64,000 bases of DNA from Alishewanella agri BL06 (GCF_000272005.1 NZ_AKKU01000026.1:1-64000); one strand, 5' to 3'. Positions 27,161-37,397 are shown, counted from the first letter of the stretch. The notes: generated by a model from the sequence alone, not told the origin. Translations and numbers: made by a program.

Positions 27161-28456
27161 TTAATTGATCAGTGCGCTGTTAATAGCTAACAGATCTTGC
27201 TCGGTCAGGTTACCGGCTGCCTGCTTTAACTGCAGTTGTGCCAGAATGTAATCATAACGGGCGCCAGACAGGTTACGTTGCGCATCGAACAGGTTGCGGG
27301 TGCTAAGTAACACATCTACAATAGTCCGGGTACCGACCTCAAAACCCGCTTCAGTGGCTTGCAGCGCACTTTGCGCTGAAATCACCGCTTGTTCCAGGGC
27401 GCGAATGACGGACATCTGGGAATTGACATCGTTAAAGGAACTGCGAACCTGACGTACGACAGAGCGGTGAGTTTGCTCAAAGGCCTGGCTTACTTCAACA
27501 TAGTTAGCCTGTGCAACACGTACACCGGCTTCAATACCGCCACCGGCATAAATCGGTACTGACAAATTAATCCCAATCGAGCTGCTGTCTGAGCGATCGA
27601 AGCCTGAGACCTTAGACACGCCTAAGTTAGCGCTGGCGTCTAACGTCGGTAAATGGCCAGATTTTGCCAAATCAATGTCTAATGCTGACACATCCAGCGC
27701 AATTCGCTGTGCTTTTAACGCCAGGTTGTTTTCCTGAGCGATACTTACCCATTCGGTGACCACTTCTGGCGATGGCCGGGAGGCAGAGAATTTGTCAGTA
27801 TCCAGCTGTGCCACCTGAGCATGATATTGGCCGGTAATTTCACGCAGTGCTTCGCGAGCATTTTCCAGTGCATTTTCACTGCTGATTTCGCGGGCGACAA
27901 CGCTATCAAACTGTGCCTGTGCTTCATGAACATCCGTAATGGCAGTTAGACCTACCGCAAAACGCTGTTTGGTTTGCTCCAGCTGGCGCTCGACTGAACG
28001 TTTTTCCGCGGCGACAAAGGTCAGGTTGTCACGGGCTTTCAGTACGTTAAAGTATGCATCGGTAACCCGCACAATCAGCGCCTGCACTTCAGCATCATAA
28101 ATTGTTTGGCTTTGTAACGCGATTTTCTCAGCGCGGTCTAAACCTTGCCAGTTGCTCCAGTCGAACAACGATTGTCTGGCCTGAATACCGGCGCCGACAG
28201 AATTGCTGCCACTAAAACGCAGGTTATCACCGGCAGAACGGCTGACGTCAGCACCGAAAACAACACTGGGTAATAAGCGGGCTTTTGAGACATCAATACG
28301 TGCTGTCGCGGCATCGCGGCTGGCGGCTGCACGCTGTACCACAGGATCTTTTTGCGTAGCCAGTTGATACACAGTTTGTAAATCTTCAGCACTCAAATTC
28401 AGGCTGAACAAACTCAGAGATGACAGCACCAAAGTGCTTAAGAGGGTTTTTTTCAT
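27161..28456 (-). CDS. tolC: outer membrane channel TolC
   Basis: Trimeric outer-membrane exit duct for RND and ABC exporters and type I secretion. 431 residues from the ATG at 28456 (AGGA nine bases upstream), with the signal peptide MKKTLLSTLVLSSLSLFSLNLSAE. Two copies of the OEP repeat are seen, each with a coiled-coil hairpin and strand; landmarks are AEDLQTVYQLATQKDP, LFDWSNWQ, RFAVGLTAITDV in the first and SVPIYAGGGIEAGVRVAQ, GFEVGTRTIVDVL in the second. Divergent from nudF as in E. coli. The metal-efflux CusBA pair in this window has no channel gene next to it, so TolC is one candidate partner. Confidence 0.95.
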   Translation of the reverse strand: MKKTLLSTLVLSSLSLFSLNLSAEDLQTVYQLATQKDPVVQRAAASRDAATARIDVSKARLLPSVVFGADVSRSAGDNLRFSGSNSVGAGIQARQSLFDWSNWQGLDRAEKIALQSQTIYDAEVQALIVRVTDAYFNVLKARDNLTFVAAEKRSVERQLEQTKQRFAVGLTAITDVHEAQAQFDSVVAREISSENALENAREALREITGQYHAQVAQLDTDKFSASRPSPEVVTEWVSIAQENNLALKAQRIALDVSALDIDLAKSGHLPTLDASANLGVSKVSGFDRSDSSSIGINLSVPIYAGGGIEAGVRVAQANYVEVSQAFEQTHRSVVRQVRSSFNDVNSQMSVIRALEQAVISAQSALQATEAGFEVGTRTIVDVLLSTRNLFDAQRNLSGARYDYILAQLQLKQAAGNLTEQDLLAINSALIN

Positions 28457-28582
28457 CTTTATTAATCCTGGTGATAAACGAAAGTGCGTATAAGTGCCCA
28501 AATGATAACCTGTTAACGTAAACTAGGTAATGATTATACCGTAAAGTTACCCTGAAGAGTGTAACAAAATGTGAGGACACCT

Positions 28583-29218
28583 ATGTCAGAATTCAAGGTA
28601 CGTCAGTATCCTGCTTTTGCGGCAACAGATCTGGAAATAATCGATAAAAGCACCGTTTTTCAGGGTTTTTTCCGGATTGAGCGCTGGCAACTGCGGCATA
28701 AATGTTTTGCCGGCGGCTGGAGTGACGTGATGACCCGTGAAATTTTTGAGCGTGGTCAGGCGGTCGTGGTGCTGCCCTACAATGCCGGGACCGACGAAAT
28801 CGTGTTAGTGGAGCAATTCCGGGTCGGCGCTGTTAGTAGTGGCCAGAGTCCCTGGCTGCTGGAAGCCATTGCCGGTATGATTGAACCAGGACAAAGCCCG
28901 GAGCTGACGGCGAAACGGGAGGCGCAAGAGGAGGCAGGTATTGAACTGACCGAACTGTGGCCTATGTTAAACTATTATTCCAGCCCGGGTGGTAGTACCG
29001 AACGGATCCAGCTATTTCTGGGGCGTTTAACCGCGCCGGTCGCGGAGGGGATCTTTGGTTTGAGTGCCGAGCATGAAGATATTAAAGTTCATGTCATGCC
29101 CAGAATGCAGGCTATGCAGCTGCTGGCTGAAGGTAAAATTGATAATGCCGCCACAGTAATTGCCTTGCAGTGGCTGGCGTTGCATCTGTCTGACGTGACA
29201 ACACGCTGGGGAAGTTGA
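28583..29218 (+). CDS. nudF: ADP-ribose diphosphatase NudF
   Basis: Nudix hydrolase splitting ADP-ribose into AMP and ribose-5-phosphate. 211 residues from the ATG at 28583 (GAGGA site); a GTG at 28571 is possible. The Nudix box runs from GMIEPGQSPE to REAQEEAGIEL. Its catalytic REAQEEAG is intact, while the first box Glu (seven residues before REU) is Gln here. YYSSPGGSTERIQLFLG is the family's substrate-binding stretch. It begins the tight run nudF-yqiB-cpdA-yqiA-parE; yqiB starts at the very next base after its stop. Confidence 0.94.
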   Translation: MSEFKVRQYPAFAATDLEIIDKSTVFQGFFRIERWQLRHKCFAGGWSDVMTREIFERGQAVVVLPYNAGTDEIVLVEQFRVGAVSSGQSPWLLEAIAGMIEPGQSPELTAKREAQEEAGIELTELWPMLNYYSSPGGSTERIQLFLGRLTAPVAEGIFGLSAEHEDIKVHVMPRMQAMQLLAEGKIDNAATVIALQWLALHLSDVTTRWGS

Positions 29219-29668
29219 TTGCTAAGAAAGTCGTATATACCCTACCTGCCGGATTTTTTGAGCTTGTGCGAGCGCAACTATGCCGCTTTACACCGCTTAC
29301 TGCCGGCTTTGTCAGAGGTCGGAACCCACAGTGATATTCAGTTTGGGATAGCCAGCCGTTACCGGCTAACTATTCTGGAGGTTGCGCCCTTTACGACCCG
29401 GCTAAAGATTGCGCTACTGCAAGATCAGCAGTCGTTGTCCCAGCCCGGCTTTTTTCAACCTGATTTTGATGTACAGCTGTATCATGATGCCCGCCTGGCC
29501 GAAGTAGTGCGGGTTCAGCAGCAATGGCGTTTTTCGGCAGTTTATCCATATCCGAATCCGACGATGTCACAACCGGACGAAAAACGGCAAATTAATTTGT
29601 TATTACGTGACTGGTTAAAACTCTGCGCCAAGGCAGGTTACCGAACTGAACCTGAGGTGTTTCGTTAA
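29219..29668 (+). CDS. DUF1249 protein, YqiB-like
   Basis: 149 residues, starting with TTG directly after the nudF stop (M-LRKSYIPYLPDFLSLCERNY). This opening and the C-terminal KRQINLLLRDWLKLCAKAGY are typical of the YqiB/DUF1249 family, always found between nudF and cpdA. Cytosolic, no membrane segment. Function unknown; conserved coupling with nudF and cpdA suggests a role in nucleotide or lipid regulation, but nothing in the sequence proves it. Confidence 0.9.
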   Translation: MLRKSYIPYLPDFLSLCERNYAALHRLLPALSEVGTHSDIQFGIASRYRLTILEVAPFTTRLKIALLQDQQSLSQPGFFQPDFDVQLYHDARLAEVVRVQQQWRFSAVYPYPNPTMSQPDEKRQINLLLRDWLKLCAKAGYRTEPEVFR

Positions 29669-29670
29669 GC

Positions 29671-30429
29671 ATGACGTCTTATCTGTTACCACTGCAGCAC
29701 AGCTACCGCCTGGTACAGCTGACAGATTGCCATTTGCTGGCGCAGCCTGATGGCTGGTATCAGGGCTGTCAGCCGGCGCTGCATCTGCGGCAAATTATTG
29801 CGTTTTTGCAGTCTGACCGGCCTGACGCTGTAATTCTGACCGGGGATCTGACGCAGGATCACAGTGCCGCAAGTTATGCTTTGCTGGCAGAATTACTCAG
29901 CCCATTGCATTGCCCGGTATTTCTGGTGCCGGGTAACCATGATGATCTGCACTTGCTTACAGAACTCACGCAGCGCAGGCCTTTTGTTGCGGCCGAGAGT
30001 CTGCTGTTGGCTGATTGGCAATTATTTTTATTGGATAGCAAAGGACCGACGCCAGCCGGCAGCTTTCCGCAACCGAAACAACAGGCGCTACAACAGCAGT
30101 TTAGACAGAGTACGAGCACGCACTTTTGGCTGTTTATGCATCATCATCCGCAACCCTTAGCCTGTTTTATTGATCAATACGGCCTGACCGAACAACAGGC
30201 ATTCTGGCAGTTGCTGCAAGCTGAACCCAGGGTCCGCGGCCTCAGTCATGGCCATGCTCATCTGGCTTATCAACGCCAGCAGCAGGGCATTCAACTGGTC
30301 GGCTGCCCTGCCAGCTCAGTGCAGTTTTTGGAAACTCCTGACTGGCAGACGGTGAATCAGGGACCACAATGGTGTGAATGGCGATTTAGTGCCGGCGGTA
30401 CTGTCCGCTGGCAGTTTAAGAGGATTTAA
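29671..30429 (+). CDS. cpdA: 3',5'-cyclic-AMP phosphodiesterase CpdA
   Basis: Class III cAMP phosphodiesterase of the calcineurin-like metallophosphoesterase fold. 252 residues. The two-metal site is complete: QLTDCHL (D-x-H), ILTGDLTQD, PGNHDD, HHHPQ and GHAHLAY. Starts two bases after yqiB and its stop overlaps the yqiA start by one base (TAATG), so translation is coupled along the run. It lowers cAMP and so affects CRP-dependent genes. Confidence 0.94.
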   Translation: MTSYLLPLQHSYRLVQLTDCHLLAQPDGWYQGCQPALHLRQIIAFLQSDRPDAVILTGDLTQDHSAASYALLAELLSPLHCPVFLVPGNHDDLHLLTELTQRRPFVAAESLLLADWQLFLLDSKGPTPAGSFPQPKQQALQQQFRQSTSTHFWLFMHHHPQPLACFIDQYGLTEQQAFWQLLQAEPRVRGLSHGHAHLAYQRQQQGIQLVGCPASSVQFLETPDWQTVNQGPQWCEWRFSAGGTVRWQFKRI

Positions 30430-30989
30430 TGCTTTATTACTTACATGGTTTTGCCAGTTCCAGTCAGTCGGAGAAAGCCCGCCTGACGGTGGATTATTTT
30501 TCAACTTTACCCGGGGTTCAGATTACTGCTCTGGATTTACCTTACACCCCGGATGCAGCAATGGCGGTATTGGCGCAACAAATCACTGCGCCGCCAACAG
30601 CCATTATTGGTAGTTCACTGGGTGGTTTTTTAGCGACGGTGTTAGCGGAGCACTATGGTTGCCGCGCCTGTTTAATTAACCCGGCAGTCGCGCCGCACAA
30701 AGTGCTGGCAGACTATATCGGTGACTATCATCATCCTGTCTTGCAGCAGCGTTACCAGGTACGGACCGAACATATGACGCAATTGGCCAGCCTGATGCCC
30801 TTGACGCTAAAGCGGCCAGAACAGTATTTTGTACTATTACAAAGCGGCGATGAGGTGTTAGATTACCGCCAGGCTCTGGAATATTATCAAGGCGCCCGTT
30901 TTGAGCTGGTTGAAGGTGGTGACCACAGCTTTGTTGGCTATCAGCAAAACCTGGCAAAGATCGCAGAATTTTGTTTGCAACAGCCGTAA
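30429..30989 (+). CDS. YqiA-type esterase
   Basis: Small alpha/beta hydrolase of 186 residues. Opens MLYYLHGFASSSQSEKA (oxyanion strand), nucleophile Ser in IIGSSLGGFLA, acid Asp in SGDEVLDY and His in GGDHSFVG. E. coli YqiA is an esterase for short acyl esters. Position between cpdA and parE is conserved. The start overlaps the cpdA stop, with AGGA four bases before the ATG. Confidence 0.92.
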   Translation: MLYYLHGFASSSQSEKARLTVDYFSTLPGVQITALDLPYTPDAAMAVLAQQITAPPTAIIGSSLGGFLATVLAEHYGCRACLINPAVAPHKVLADYIGDYHHPVLQQRYQVRTEHMTQLASLMPLTLKRPEQYFVLLQSGDEVLDYRQALEYYQGARFELVEGGDHSFVGYQQNLAKIAEFCLQQP

Positions 30990-31010
30990 ACAGGAAGCAA
31001 CGATAACAAT

Positions 31011-32903
31011 ATGACTGAACAACTCTATAACGCCGAATCGATTGAGGTGTTAACCGGTTTAGAACCGGTACAACGCCGCCCAGGTATGTATACCGACACC
31101 ACCCGACCCAACCATCTGGCGCAAGAAGTTATCGATAACAGCGTCGATGAAGCCCTGGCAGGGCATGCCGATCTGGTGCAGGTGATCCTGCACGATGACC
31201 AGTCTATCGAAGTCATCGACAATGGCCGTGGTATGCCAGTGGATATCCATCCGGAAGAGGGCGTCAGTGGCGTCGAGCTGATTATGTGCCGTTTACATGC
31301 CGGTGGTAAGTTTTCCAATAAAAATTATCAGTTCTCGGGTGGTTTACACGGTGTTGGGATCTCGGTGGTCAATGCGCTTTCCAGCCGGGTTGAAGTTAGT
31401 ATCCGTCGTGATGGTAATGTTTATGAAATGGCCTTTGCTGATGGTCACAAAGTCTCTGAGTTGGCGATTACCGGCACTGTCGGTAAACGCAATACCGGTA
31501 CCCGGGTGCGCTTCTGGCCAACACCGTCCTATTTTGATTCGCCCAAATTTTCGGTCAGCCGCCTGTTGCATGTGTTAAAAGCCAAGGCTGTGCTATGCCC
31601 TGGGCTTACGGTTAAATTTGACGATAAGGTCAACCAGCAACAATACCAGTGGTGTTATCAGGCCGGGATCCGCGATTATCTGGCCGAAGCAGTGCAGCAA
31701 TATCAGGCCTTGCCGGATCACCCTTTCGTTGGCCAGTTTGCCGCCAGCACCGAAGCGGTGGAGTGGGCATTGTTATGGCTACCTGAGGGTGGCGAGCTGA
31801 TCACGGAAAGCTATGTCAACCTGATCCCGACGGCGCAGGGTGGTACCCATGTCAATGGTCTGCGTCAGGGGCTGTTAGAAGCCATGCGCGAATTTTGCGA
31901 GTTCCGCAACTTATTACCCCGCGGCATTAAACTGTCACCGGAAGATTTATGGGACCGTTGTGCCTATGTGCTGTCGCTGAAAATGCAGGATCCGCAATTT
32001 GCCGGTCAGACTAAAGAGCGCTTATCGTCGCGGCAGTCGGCTGCTTTCGTCGGCGGTATTGTCAAAGATGCCTTTAGCCTGTGGTTAAATGAGCATACTG
32101 ATATCGCGCTGGCACTGGCGGATTTCTGTATCAACAATGCGCAGCGACGCTTAAAAGCGGCGAAAAAAGTCGTGCGTAAAAAGGTCACTTCTGGCCCGGC
32201 ACTGCCGGGTAAACTGGCCGATTGTTCGGCCCAGGATCTGGCCCGTACTGAACTGTTTCTGGTGGAAGGGGATTCTGCCGGTGGTTCAGCCAAGCAAGCG
32301 CGTGACCGTGAATTTCAAGCGGTGATGCCACTGCGCGGTAAAATCCTCAATACCTGGGAAGTCGAATCCTCGCAAATTTTAGCCTCGCAGGAAGTACATG
32401 ATATCTCTGTTGCAATAGGCATTGATCCGGATTCTGAGGACCTGTCGGCGCTACGTTACGGCAAGGTCTGTATCCTGGCGGATGCTGACTCCGATGGTTT
32501 GCATATTGCTACCTTATTGTGCGCGCTCTTTATGCGGCATTTCCGCCATTTGGTAGAGCAGGGGCATGTGTTTGTTGCGATGCCGCCGTTGTACCGGATC
32601 GATATCGGCAAAGATGTTTACTATGCGCTGGATGAAGAAGAGAAGAACGGTATTCTGGATCGGATCGAAGCGGAGAAAAAACGTGGCAAAGTCAATGTGC
32701 AGCGTTTTAAAGGTTTGGGCGAAATGAATCCGTTACAGCTAAGAGAGACCACCATGGATCCGAATACCCGCCGCCTGGTGCAGCTGACTATTGACGATGC
32801 ACCGCAAACTCTGGAGCTGATGGATATGCTGCTGGCGAAAAAGCGCGCCCATGATCGTAAAGACTGGCTGGAACAAAAGGGTGATCGGGCAATCATTGCC
32901 TGA
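31011..32903 (+). CDS. parE: DNA topoisomerase IV subunit B
   Basis: ATPase subunit of topoisomerase IV, which unlinks daughter chromosomes. 630 residues, as in E. coli. GHKL ATPase motifs: VIDNSVDEAL, IEVIDNGRGMPV, GGLHGVGISVVNALS. Transducer domain, then TOPRIM: LFLVEGDSAGGSAKQ and LADADSDGLHIATL. C-terminal RFKGLGEMNPLQLRETTMDP. It follows yqiA after 21 bases. Unlike E. coli, a TPR-protein gene is placed directly between it and parC, on the same strand. Confidence 0.98.
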   Translation: MTEQLYNAESIEVLTGLEPVQRRPGMYTDTTRPNHLAQEVIDNSVDEALAGHADLVQVILHDDQSIEVIDNGRGMPVDIHPEEGVSGVELIMCRLHAGGKFSNKNYQFSGGLHGVGISVVNALSSRVEVSIRRDGNVYEMAFADGHKVSELAITGTVGKRNTGTRVRFWPTPSYFDSPKFSVSRLLHVLKAKAVLCPGLTVKFDDKVNQQQYQWCYQAGIRDYLAEAVQQYQALPDHPFVGQFAASTEAVEWALLWLPEGGELITESYVNLIPTAQGGTHVNGLRQGLLEAMREFCEFRNLLPRGIKLSPEDLWDRCAYVLSLKMQDPQFAGQTKERLSSRQSAAFVGGIVKDAFSLWLNEHTDIALALADFCINNAQRRLKAAKKVVRKKVTSGPALPGKLADCSAQDLARTELFLVEGDSAGGSAKQARDREFQAVMPLRGKILNTWEVESSQILASQEVHDISVAIGIDPDSEDLSALRYGKVCILADADSDGLHIATLLCALFMRHFRHLVEQGHVFVAMPPLYRIDIGKDVYYALDEEEKNGILDRIEAEKKRGKVNVQRFKGLGEMNPLQLRETTMDPNTRRLVQLTIDDAPQTLELMDMLLAKKRAHDRKDWLEQKGDRAIIA

Positions 32904-32917
32904 CGGTTCGTGCACTT

Positions 32918-34324
32918 ATGACCAGGTTTATCGCAAATTATGTCTGTCGCCCTGTCTCGTCGTTGCTGCTCGCCGTCCTGTTACTGCTGAGCGCACCGTT
33001 ACTGGCTGAGCCGACACCACTCTGGTTGCAGCAACTTGCTGGTGAAAAACACCAGGCACCACAGCGGGTATTAACTCAGTTGCAGGAACAGCAAATGCAA
33101 TTTCTGCAACTGAACGAGATGCAGCAAGCATATTGGTTGAACATTCAGGCCACCGCTTACAGTCATCTTGGTCGCTACCCTGAGCAACAGCAAGCGGCGC
33201 TGCAAGGGCTGGCGTTGTTAGATGATAAGCCTTCAGTGTTAAAAGCTGAGTTACTGTATGAATTGGGTTACGCCCGGGAAATGCAGCTGGCGCTCAATGA
33301 GGCCCTGAACTGGTATCAACAGGGGTTGGCGATAGCACAGCAACTCAATGAAACCAAGTTGCGTTTGCGTGGTGTGATTAACATCGCGGCGGTGGATTCA
33401 TTGCAGGATCGTGACCAGCAAGCGTTACAGGCACTGAAACAGGCGTATCAGGAAGCGCAGCAATTACAGGATAAGGAAATTTTAGCCGAGGTCAATGCCC
33501 AGCTTGGCCTGATGTATTCGGCGCTGGCGCTGGAGCAGGAAGCGCTGGATTTTCTGGAGCAGGCCTTAACCTTATATGACGAACTGGGCTGGCAGAAAAA
33601 TAAGATCACCGTACTGTATAACCTGGCGCGGAATTACAGTGCGCTGAACAAAGCCGATCTGGCTTTGCAAAGTTTTGAGCGTATGCTGCAGTCAGCACAG
33701 GCTGAGCAAGACTTGCTAAGTATGTACTATGCATACAGCGGGTTGGCGATAACCAGCAATGAAATGGACCGGGCGCAAATCGCGTTACATTATATGGAAA
33801 AAGCCGAGGAGTATCTGGAGCTGATTCAATCGACCTATTATCTGGCTGGACATCATTTTGAAAAAGCGCTGATCTATCAAAAGTTACAGCAAAACTCTCT
33901 GGCACTGCAGCAATTGCAACTGGCTGAAGATTACATGCAACAACAAGAAAAGCATGATGCCGGAAATATGCTGCTGGCATTAAAGCTGTTAAAAGCCGAA
34001 TTACTGGCCGGGCAAGGTCAGTTTGAACGTGCCTATCAGCAGCTATACAGTTTTGTCGGCGATTATCAGCAACTACGCGACAAAGAAACCGAAGTTGAGC
34101 TGGCGAAAGTGCGGCTTGGCTTTGATAGCGAGCGCGAAGTTGCCCGGCAGAGCTTGTCCGAACAAACCGCCCAACTGGATAATTTAAAACAGCTCGAATC
34201 GGCGCATAGCCGGCAAATTCGCGGGTTATGGTTGGCGCTGTTCGTCAGCAACAGTTTGCTGTTTATTCTGTTTATCCAGCTGCGCCGGCAACGCCGGAAG
34301 ACAACGACACAGGAATCGCAATGA
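32918..34324 (+). CDS. periplasmic TPR protein with C-terminal membrane anchor
   Basis: 468 residues. A long signal sequence ([18 protein letters not shown]), then helical repeats over roughly residues 40-380, including recognisable TPR units ([49 protein letters not shown]). A coiled-coil region follows, then one membrane helix ([17 protein letters not shown]) and a short basic tail ([15 protein letters not shown]). This is the sensor layout of TPR-GGDEF and TPR-kinase proteins but without any output domain. It lies 14 bases after parE, and its stop overlaps the parC start (ATGA), so it is co-translated with topoisomerase IV. Function unknown; no clear ribosome site precedes its ATG. Confidence 0.85.
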   Translation: MTRFIANYVCRPVSSLLLAVLLLLSAPLLAEPTPLWLQQLAGEKHQAPQRVLTQLQEQQMQFLQLNEMQQAYWLNIQATAYSHLGRYPEQQQAALQGLALLDDKPSVLKAELLYELGYAREMQLALNEALNWYQQGLAIAQQLNETKLRLRGVINIAAVDSLQDRDQQALQALKQAYQEAQQLQDKEILAEVNAQLGLMYSALALEQEALDFLEQALTLYDELGWQKNKITVLYNLARNYSALNKADLALQSFERMLQSAQAEQDLLSMYYAYSGLAITSNEMDRAQIALHYMEKAEEYLELIQSTYYLAGHHFEKALIYQKLQQNSLALQQLQLAEDYMQQQEKHDAGNMLLALKLLKAELLAGQGQFERAYQQLYSFVGDYQQLRDKETEVELAKVRLGFDSEREVARQSLSEQTAQLDNLKQLESAHSRQIRGLWLALFVSNSLLFILFIQLRRQRRKTTTQESQ

Positions 34325-36600
34325 CCGAAACCATTATTACCGCAGACGGCACCGAACAGTTACCGCTCAGACGTTTTACCGAAGACGCCTATCTGAACTA
34401 TTCGATGTACGTTATTATGGACCGGGCCCTGCCACATATCGGTGATGGCTTAAAGCCGGTACAGCGCCGGATTATTTACGCTATGTCTGAGCTGGGCTTA
34501 TCGCATCTGGCGAAATATAAAAAATCGGCCCGCACTGTCGGTGACGTGCTGGGTAAATATCACCCGCATGGCGACTCGGCCTGTTACGAAGCCATGGTGT
34601 TAATGGCGCAGCCGTTCTCATACCGCTATCCATTGGTGGATGGTCAGGGTAACTGGGGGGCGCCGGACGATCCTAAGTCGTTCGCGGCAATGCGTTATAC
34701 CGAGGCTAAGCTGTCGCGCTTTAGTGAAGTGCTGTTATCGGAGCTGGGCTCAGGCACGACTGACTGGATCCCGAATTTTGACGGCACCATGGACGAACCA
34801 AAGGTGCTGCCATCACGCTTACCGCATATCTTACTGAATGGCACCACCGGTATTGCCGTGGGCATGGCAACCGATATTCCGCCGCATAACGCCCGCGAAG
34901 TGGCCAATGCCTGCGCTGCGCTGCTGGATAACCCACAGGCCAGTGTCACCGACTTGCTGCAGTATGTAAAAGGCCCGGATTATCCGACTGATGCGGAAAT
35001 CATTTCGTCAGCCGACGATATCGCAGCGGTGTATCAGACCGGCCGTGGCAGCATTAAGATGCGCGCCCTGTATCAGCAGGAAGACGGCGATATTGTGATC
35101 ACAGCGCTGCCGCACCAGACCTCGGGCTCCAAGGTGCTGGAGCAGATCGCTGCGCAGATGCAGGCGAAAAAGCTGCCGATGGTATCGGATTTACGCGATG
35201 AGTCGGATCATGAAAACCCGACCCGTATCGTGATTGTGCCGCGCTCAAACCGGATTGATGTTGAGCAATTAATGCAGCATCTGTTTGCGACCACTGATCT
35301 GGAGAAAAGCTACCGGGTTAACCTGAATATCCTTGGTTTGGATCATCGGCCCAAAGTCCGCAATCTGGTGGAAATCCTTGGCGAATGGCTGACTTTCCGC
35401 CGCGATACGGTGCGCCGGCGCCTGCAATACCGGCTGGATAAGGTATTGGATCGCTTGCATGTATTAGAAGGTTTATTAATTGCCTTTCTGAATATTGACG
35501 ACGTGATCCGGATTATCCGCACCTATGATGAACCCAAACCTGAGCTGGTCGCCTTTTTCGGCATTACCGAACGTCAGGCCGAAGCCATACTGGAATTAAA
35601 ACTGCGGCATCTGGCCAAGCTGGAAGAGATGAAGATCCGCGGTGAGCAGGATGAGCTGAGTAAAGAGCGGGACAAACTGCAGGCGATTTTAGGCTCCGAG
35701 AAAAAGCTGACCAAATTGATCCGGGATGAGCTGCTGGCTGACGCTGAAAAATATGGTGATGAGCGCCGTAGCCCGATAGTACAACGCGAAGAAGCCAAAG
35801 CCTTAAGCGAGAAAGAGCTGCTGCCCAGCGAAGCGGTGACAGTAGTACTGTCGGAAAAAGGTTGGGTACGCTGTGCCAAAGGTCATGATGTGGATGGCAA
35901 TGCGTTAAGTTATAAAGCCGGTGATGCCTTTAAAGCGCTGGCTAAAGGCCGCTCTAACCAGCAGGCGGTATTTTTGGACTCTTCCGGTCGCAGCTTTGCC
36001 ACTGAAGCCCATGAGTTGCCGTCAGCACGCGGTCAGGGCGAGCCGTTAAGCGGTCGCTTTACCATTGTCGCCGGTGAGAGTATTGAGCATGTGCTGCTGG
36101 GTGATGAGAAACAAAGCCTGCTGCTGGCCTCGGATGCGGGCTATGGTTTTGTCGCCGAATACGGTGATTTACTCAGTCGCAATAAAGCCGGTAAGGCGGT
36201 ACTGAGTTTACCGGTTGGTGCTAAGGTGTTGCCGCCGGTGATTGTTGGCGATCCGGAGCATGATTTGCTGCTGTGTATCTCTAACGAAGGGCGGATGCTG
36301 TTGTTCCCGGTAACAGAGTTACCGAAACTCAGTAAGGGTAAGGGCAATAAGCTGATGTCGATTCCGTCGGCTCGTGCCGCCAGCCGCGAAGAATATGTTA
36401 CCCAGCTGGCGGTGGTGCCGGCAACCGGCAGTGTCACGCTGGTGGCGGGTAAACGTAAACTGAGCCTGAAAATGGACGATCTGGTGCATTATCAGGGTGA
36501 ACGCGGCCGGCGTGGTAATAAACTGCCTCGCGGTTTGCAGCGGATTGATGAAGTGATCGTCAACAGTAGCAGTGATCAAACCAGAGACGCCGAGCAATAA
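34321..36600 (+). CDS. parC: DNA topoisomerase IV subunit A
   Basis: DNA-cleaving subunit of topoisomerase IV. 759 residues from the ATG at 34321, which has AGGA six bases upstream and overlaps the TPR gene stop; a GTG/ATG further up at 34228 is not needed. Winged-helix with catalytic Tyr126 ([10 protein letters not shown]). The quinolone-determining region reads [11 protein letters not shown] with Ser86 and Glu90, the wild-type susceptible residues. Tower, coiled-coil gate ([14 protein letters not shown]) and a C-terminal beta-pinwheel follow. plsC comes next, as in E. coli. Confidence 0.98.
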   Translation: MTETIITADGTEQLPLRRFTEDAYLNYSMYVIMDRALPHIGDGLKPVQRRIIYAMSELGLSHLAKYKKSARTVGDVLGKYHPHGDSACYEAMVLMAQPFSYRYPLVDGQGNWGAPDDPKSFAAMRYTEAKLSRFSEVLLSELGSGTTDWIPNFDGTMDEPKVLPSRLPHILLNGTTGIAVGMATDIPPHNAREVANACAALLDNPQASVTDLLQYVKGPDYPTDAEIISSADDIAAVYQTGRGSIKMRALYQQEDGDIVITALPHQTSGSKVLEQIAAQMQAKKLPMVSDLRDESDHENPTRIVIVPRSNRIDVEQLMQHLFATTDLEKSYRVNLNILGLDHRPKVRNLVEILGEWLTFRRDTVRRRLQYRLDKVLDRLHVLEGLLIAFLNIDDVIRIIRTYDEPKPELVAFFGITERQAEAILELKLRHLAKLEEMKIRGEQDELSKERDKLQAILGSEKKLTKLIRDELLADAEKYGDERRSPIVQREEAKALSEKELLPSEAVTVVLSEKGWVRCAKGHDVDGNALSYKAGDAFKALAKGRSNQQAVFLDSSGRSFATEAHELPSARGQGEPLSGRFTIVAGESIEHVLLGDEKQSLLLASDAGYGFVAEYGDLLSRNKAGKAVLSLPVGAKVLPPVIVGDPEHDLLLCISNEGRMLLFPVTELPKLSKGKGNKLMSIPSARAASREEYVTQLAVVPATGSVTLVAGKRKLSLKMDDLVHYQGERGRRGNKLPRGLQRIDEVIVNSSSDQTRDAEQ

Positions 36601-36608
36601 GTTATACT

Positions 36609-36644
36609 AGGCCCCTTGTTATTCTTTGACCTTGCAAGGGGCCT
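36609..36644 (+). promoter_or_regulatory. 10-bp hairpin covering the plsC ribosome site
   Basis: AGGCCCCTTG (36609-36618) pairs perfectly with CAAGGGGCCT (36635-36644) around a 16-base loop. The right arm holds AAGGGG, the Shine-Dalgarno site of plsC six bases before its TTG. It may act as a terminator for parC (only GTTTTG follows) or as a translational gate for plsC. Confidence 0.6.
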
Positions 36645-36647
36645 GTT

Positions 36648-37391
36648 TTGGTTGCCGTTGTTCGATTACTGCTGTTAGCGCTGTTTTTTATTGTCAGTAC
36701 AGTCGCTGGCTTACTGATCTGTTTGCTGCGTCCGTTCCATCCTAATAATGTGTACTGGTTTAGCCTCTGGTATGGCAGTGTGTCCCGCATCCTCGGTATT
36801 GAAGTGGAAATCCGCCGCGATCCGGCGATCCAGGCTGGTGAACCCTATGTGTTTGTCGCTAACCATCAGAATAATCTCGATCTCTTTACCTTAAGTAGTT
36901 CAGTGCTGCCGCGTACTGTAACCATTGGTAAAAAAAGCCTGAAGTATATTCCGTTTTTTGGTCAGCTGTATTGGCTAAGCGGCAATTTCCTGATTGACCG
37001 TGATGATAAAACTAAGGCATTAAGCACGATGCTGGCGGCGGCCGAGCGGATTTCCAATCAAAAGATCTCGGTGTGGATGTTCCCGGAAGGCACCCGCAGC
37101 TATGGCCGGGGTTTACTGCCCTTTAAGATGGGCGCCTTTCATATCGCGCTGGAAGCCAAAGTCCCGCTGGTACCGGTCTGTATGAGCAGCACCCATCAAC
37201 AGTTTAAGCTTAATCGCTGGAATAATGGTAAGGTGATTATTCAGATGCAAGCGCCGGTGGAACTTAGCAAAGAGCAGAATATCCGTCAGTTTGCCAAAGA
37301 TCTGCGCAACCAGATGGCGGCGCAGATCAGCGCCCTTGATGCTGAGCTGGGTAACGACTACACTTCGCAGCAACAACCGCAATCAGAGTAA
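36648..37391 (+). CDS. plsC: 1-acyl-sn-glycerol-3-phosphate acyltransferase PlsC
   Basis: Second acylation step to phosphatidic acid, at the inner membrane. 247 residues starting with TTG at 36648 (M-VAVVRLLLLALFFIVS), supported by AAGGGG six bases upstream. One or two N-terminal membrane helices. Catalytic H-x4-D is NHQNNLDLF; FLIDRDD, FPEGTRSYG and VPLVPVCMSS are the other three family blocks. It follows parC as in E. coli. The ribosome site is buried in a hairpin. Confidence 0.96.
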   Translation: MVAVVRLLLLALFFIVSTVAGLLICLLRPFHPNNVYWFSLWYGSVSRILGIEVEIRRDPAIQAGEPYVFVANHQNNLDLFTLSSSVLPRTVTIGKKSLKYIPFFGQLYWLSGNFLIDRDDKTKALSTMLAAAERISNQKISVWMFPEGTRSYGRGLLPFKMGAFHIALEAKVPLVPVCMSSTHQQFKLNRWNNGKVIIQMQAPVELSKEQNIRQFAKDLRNQMAAQISALDAELGNDYTSQQQPQSE

Positions 37392-37397
37392 TAACCC

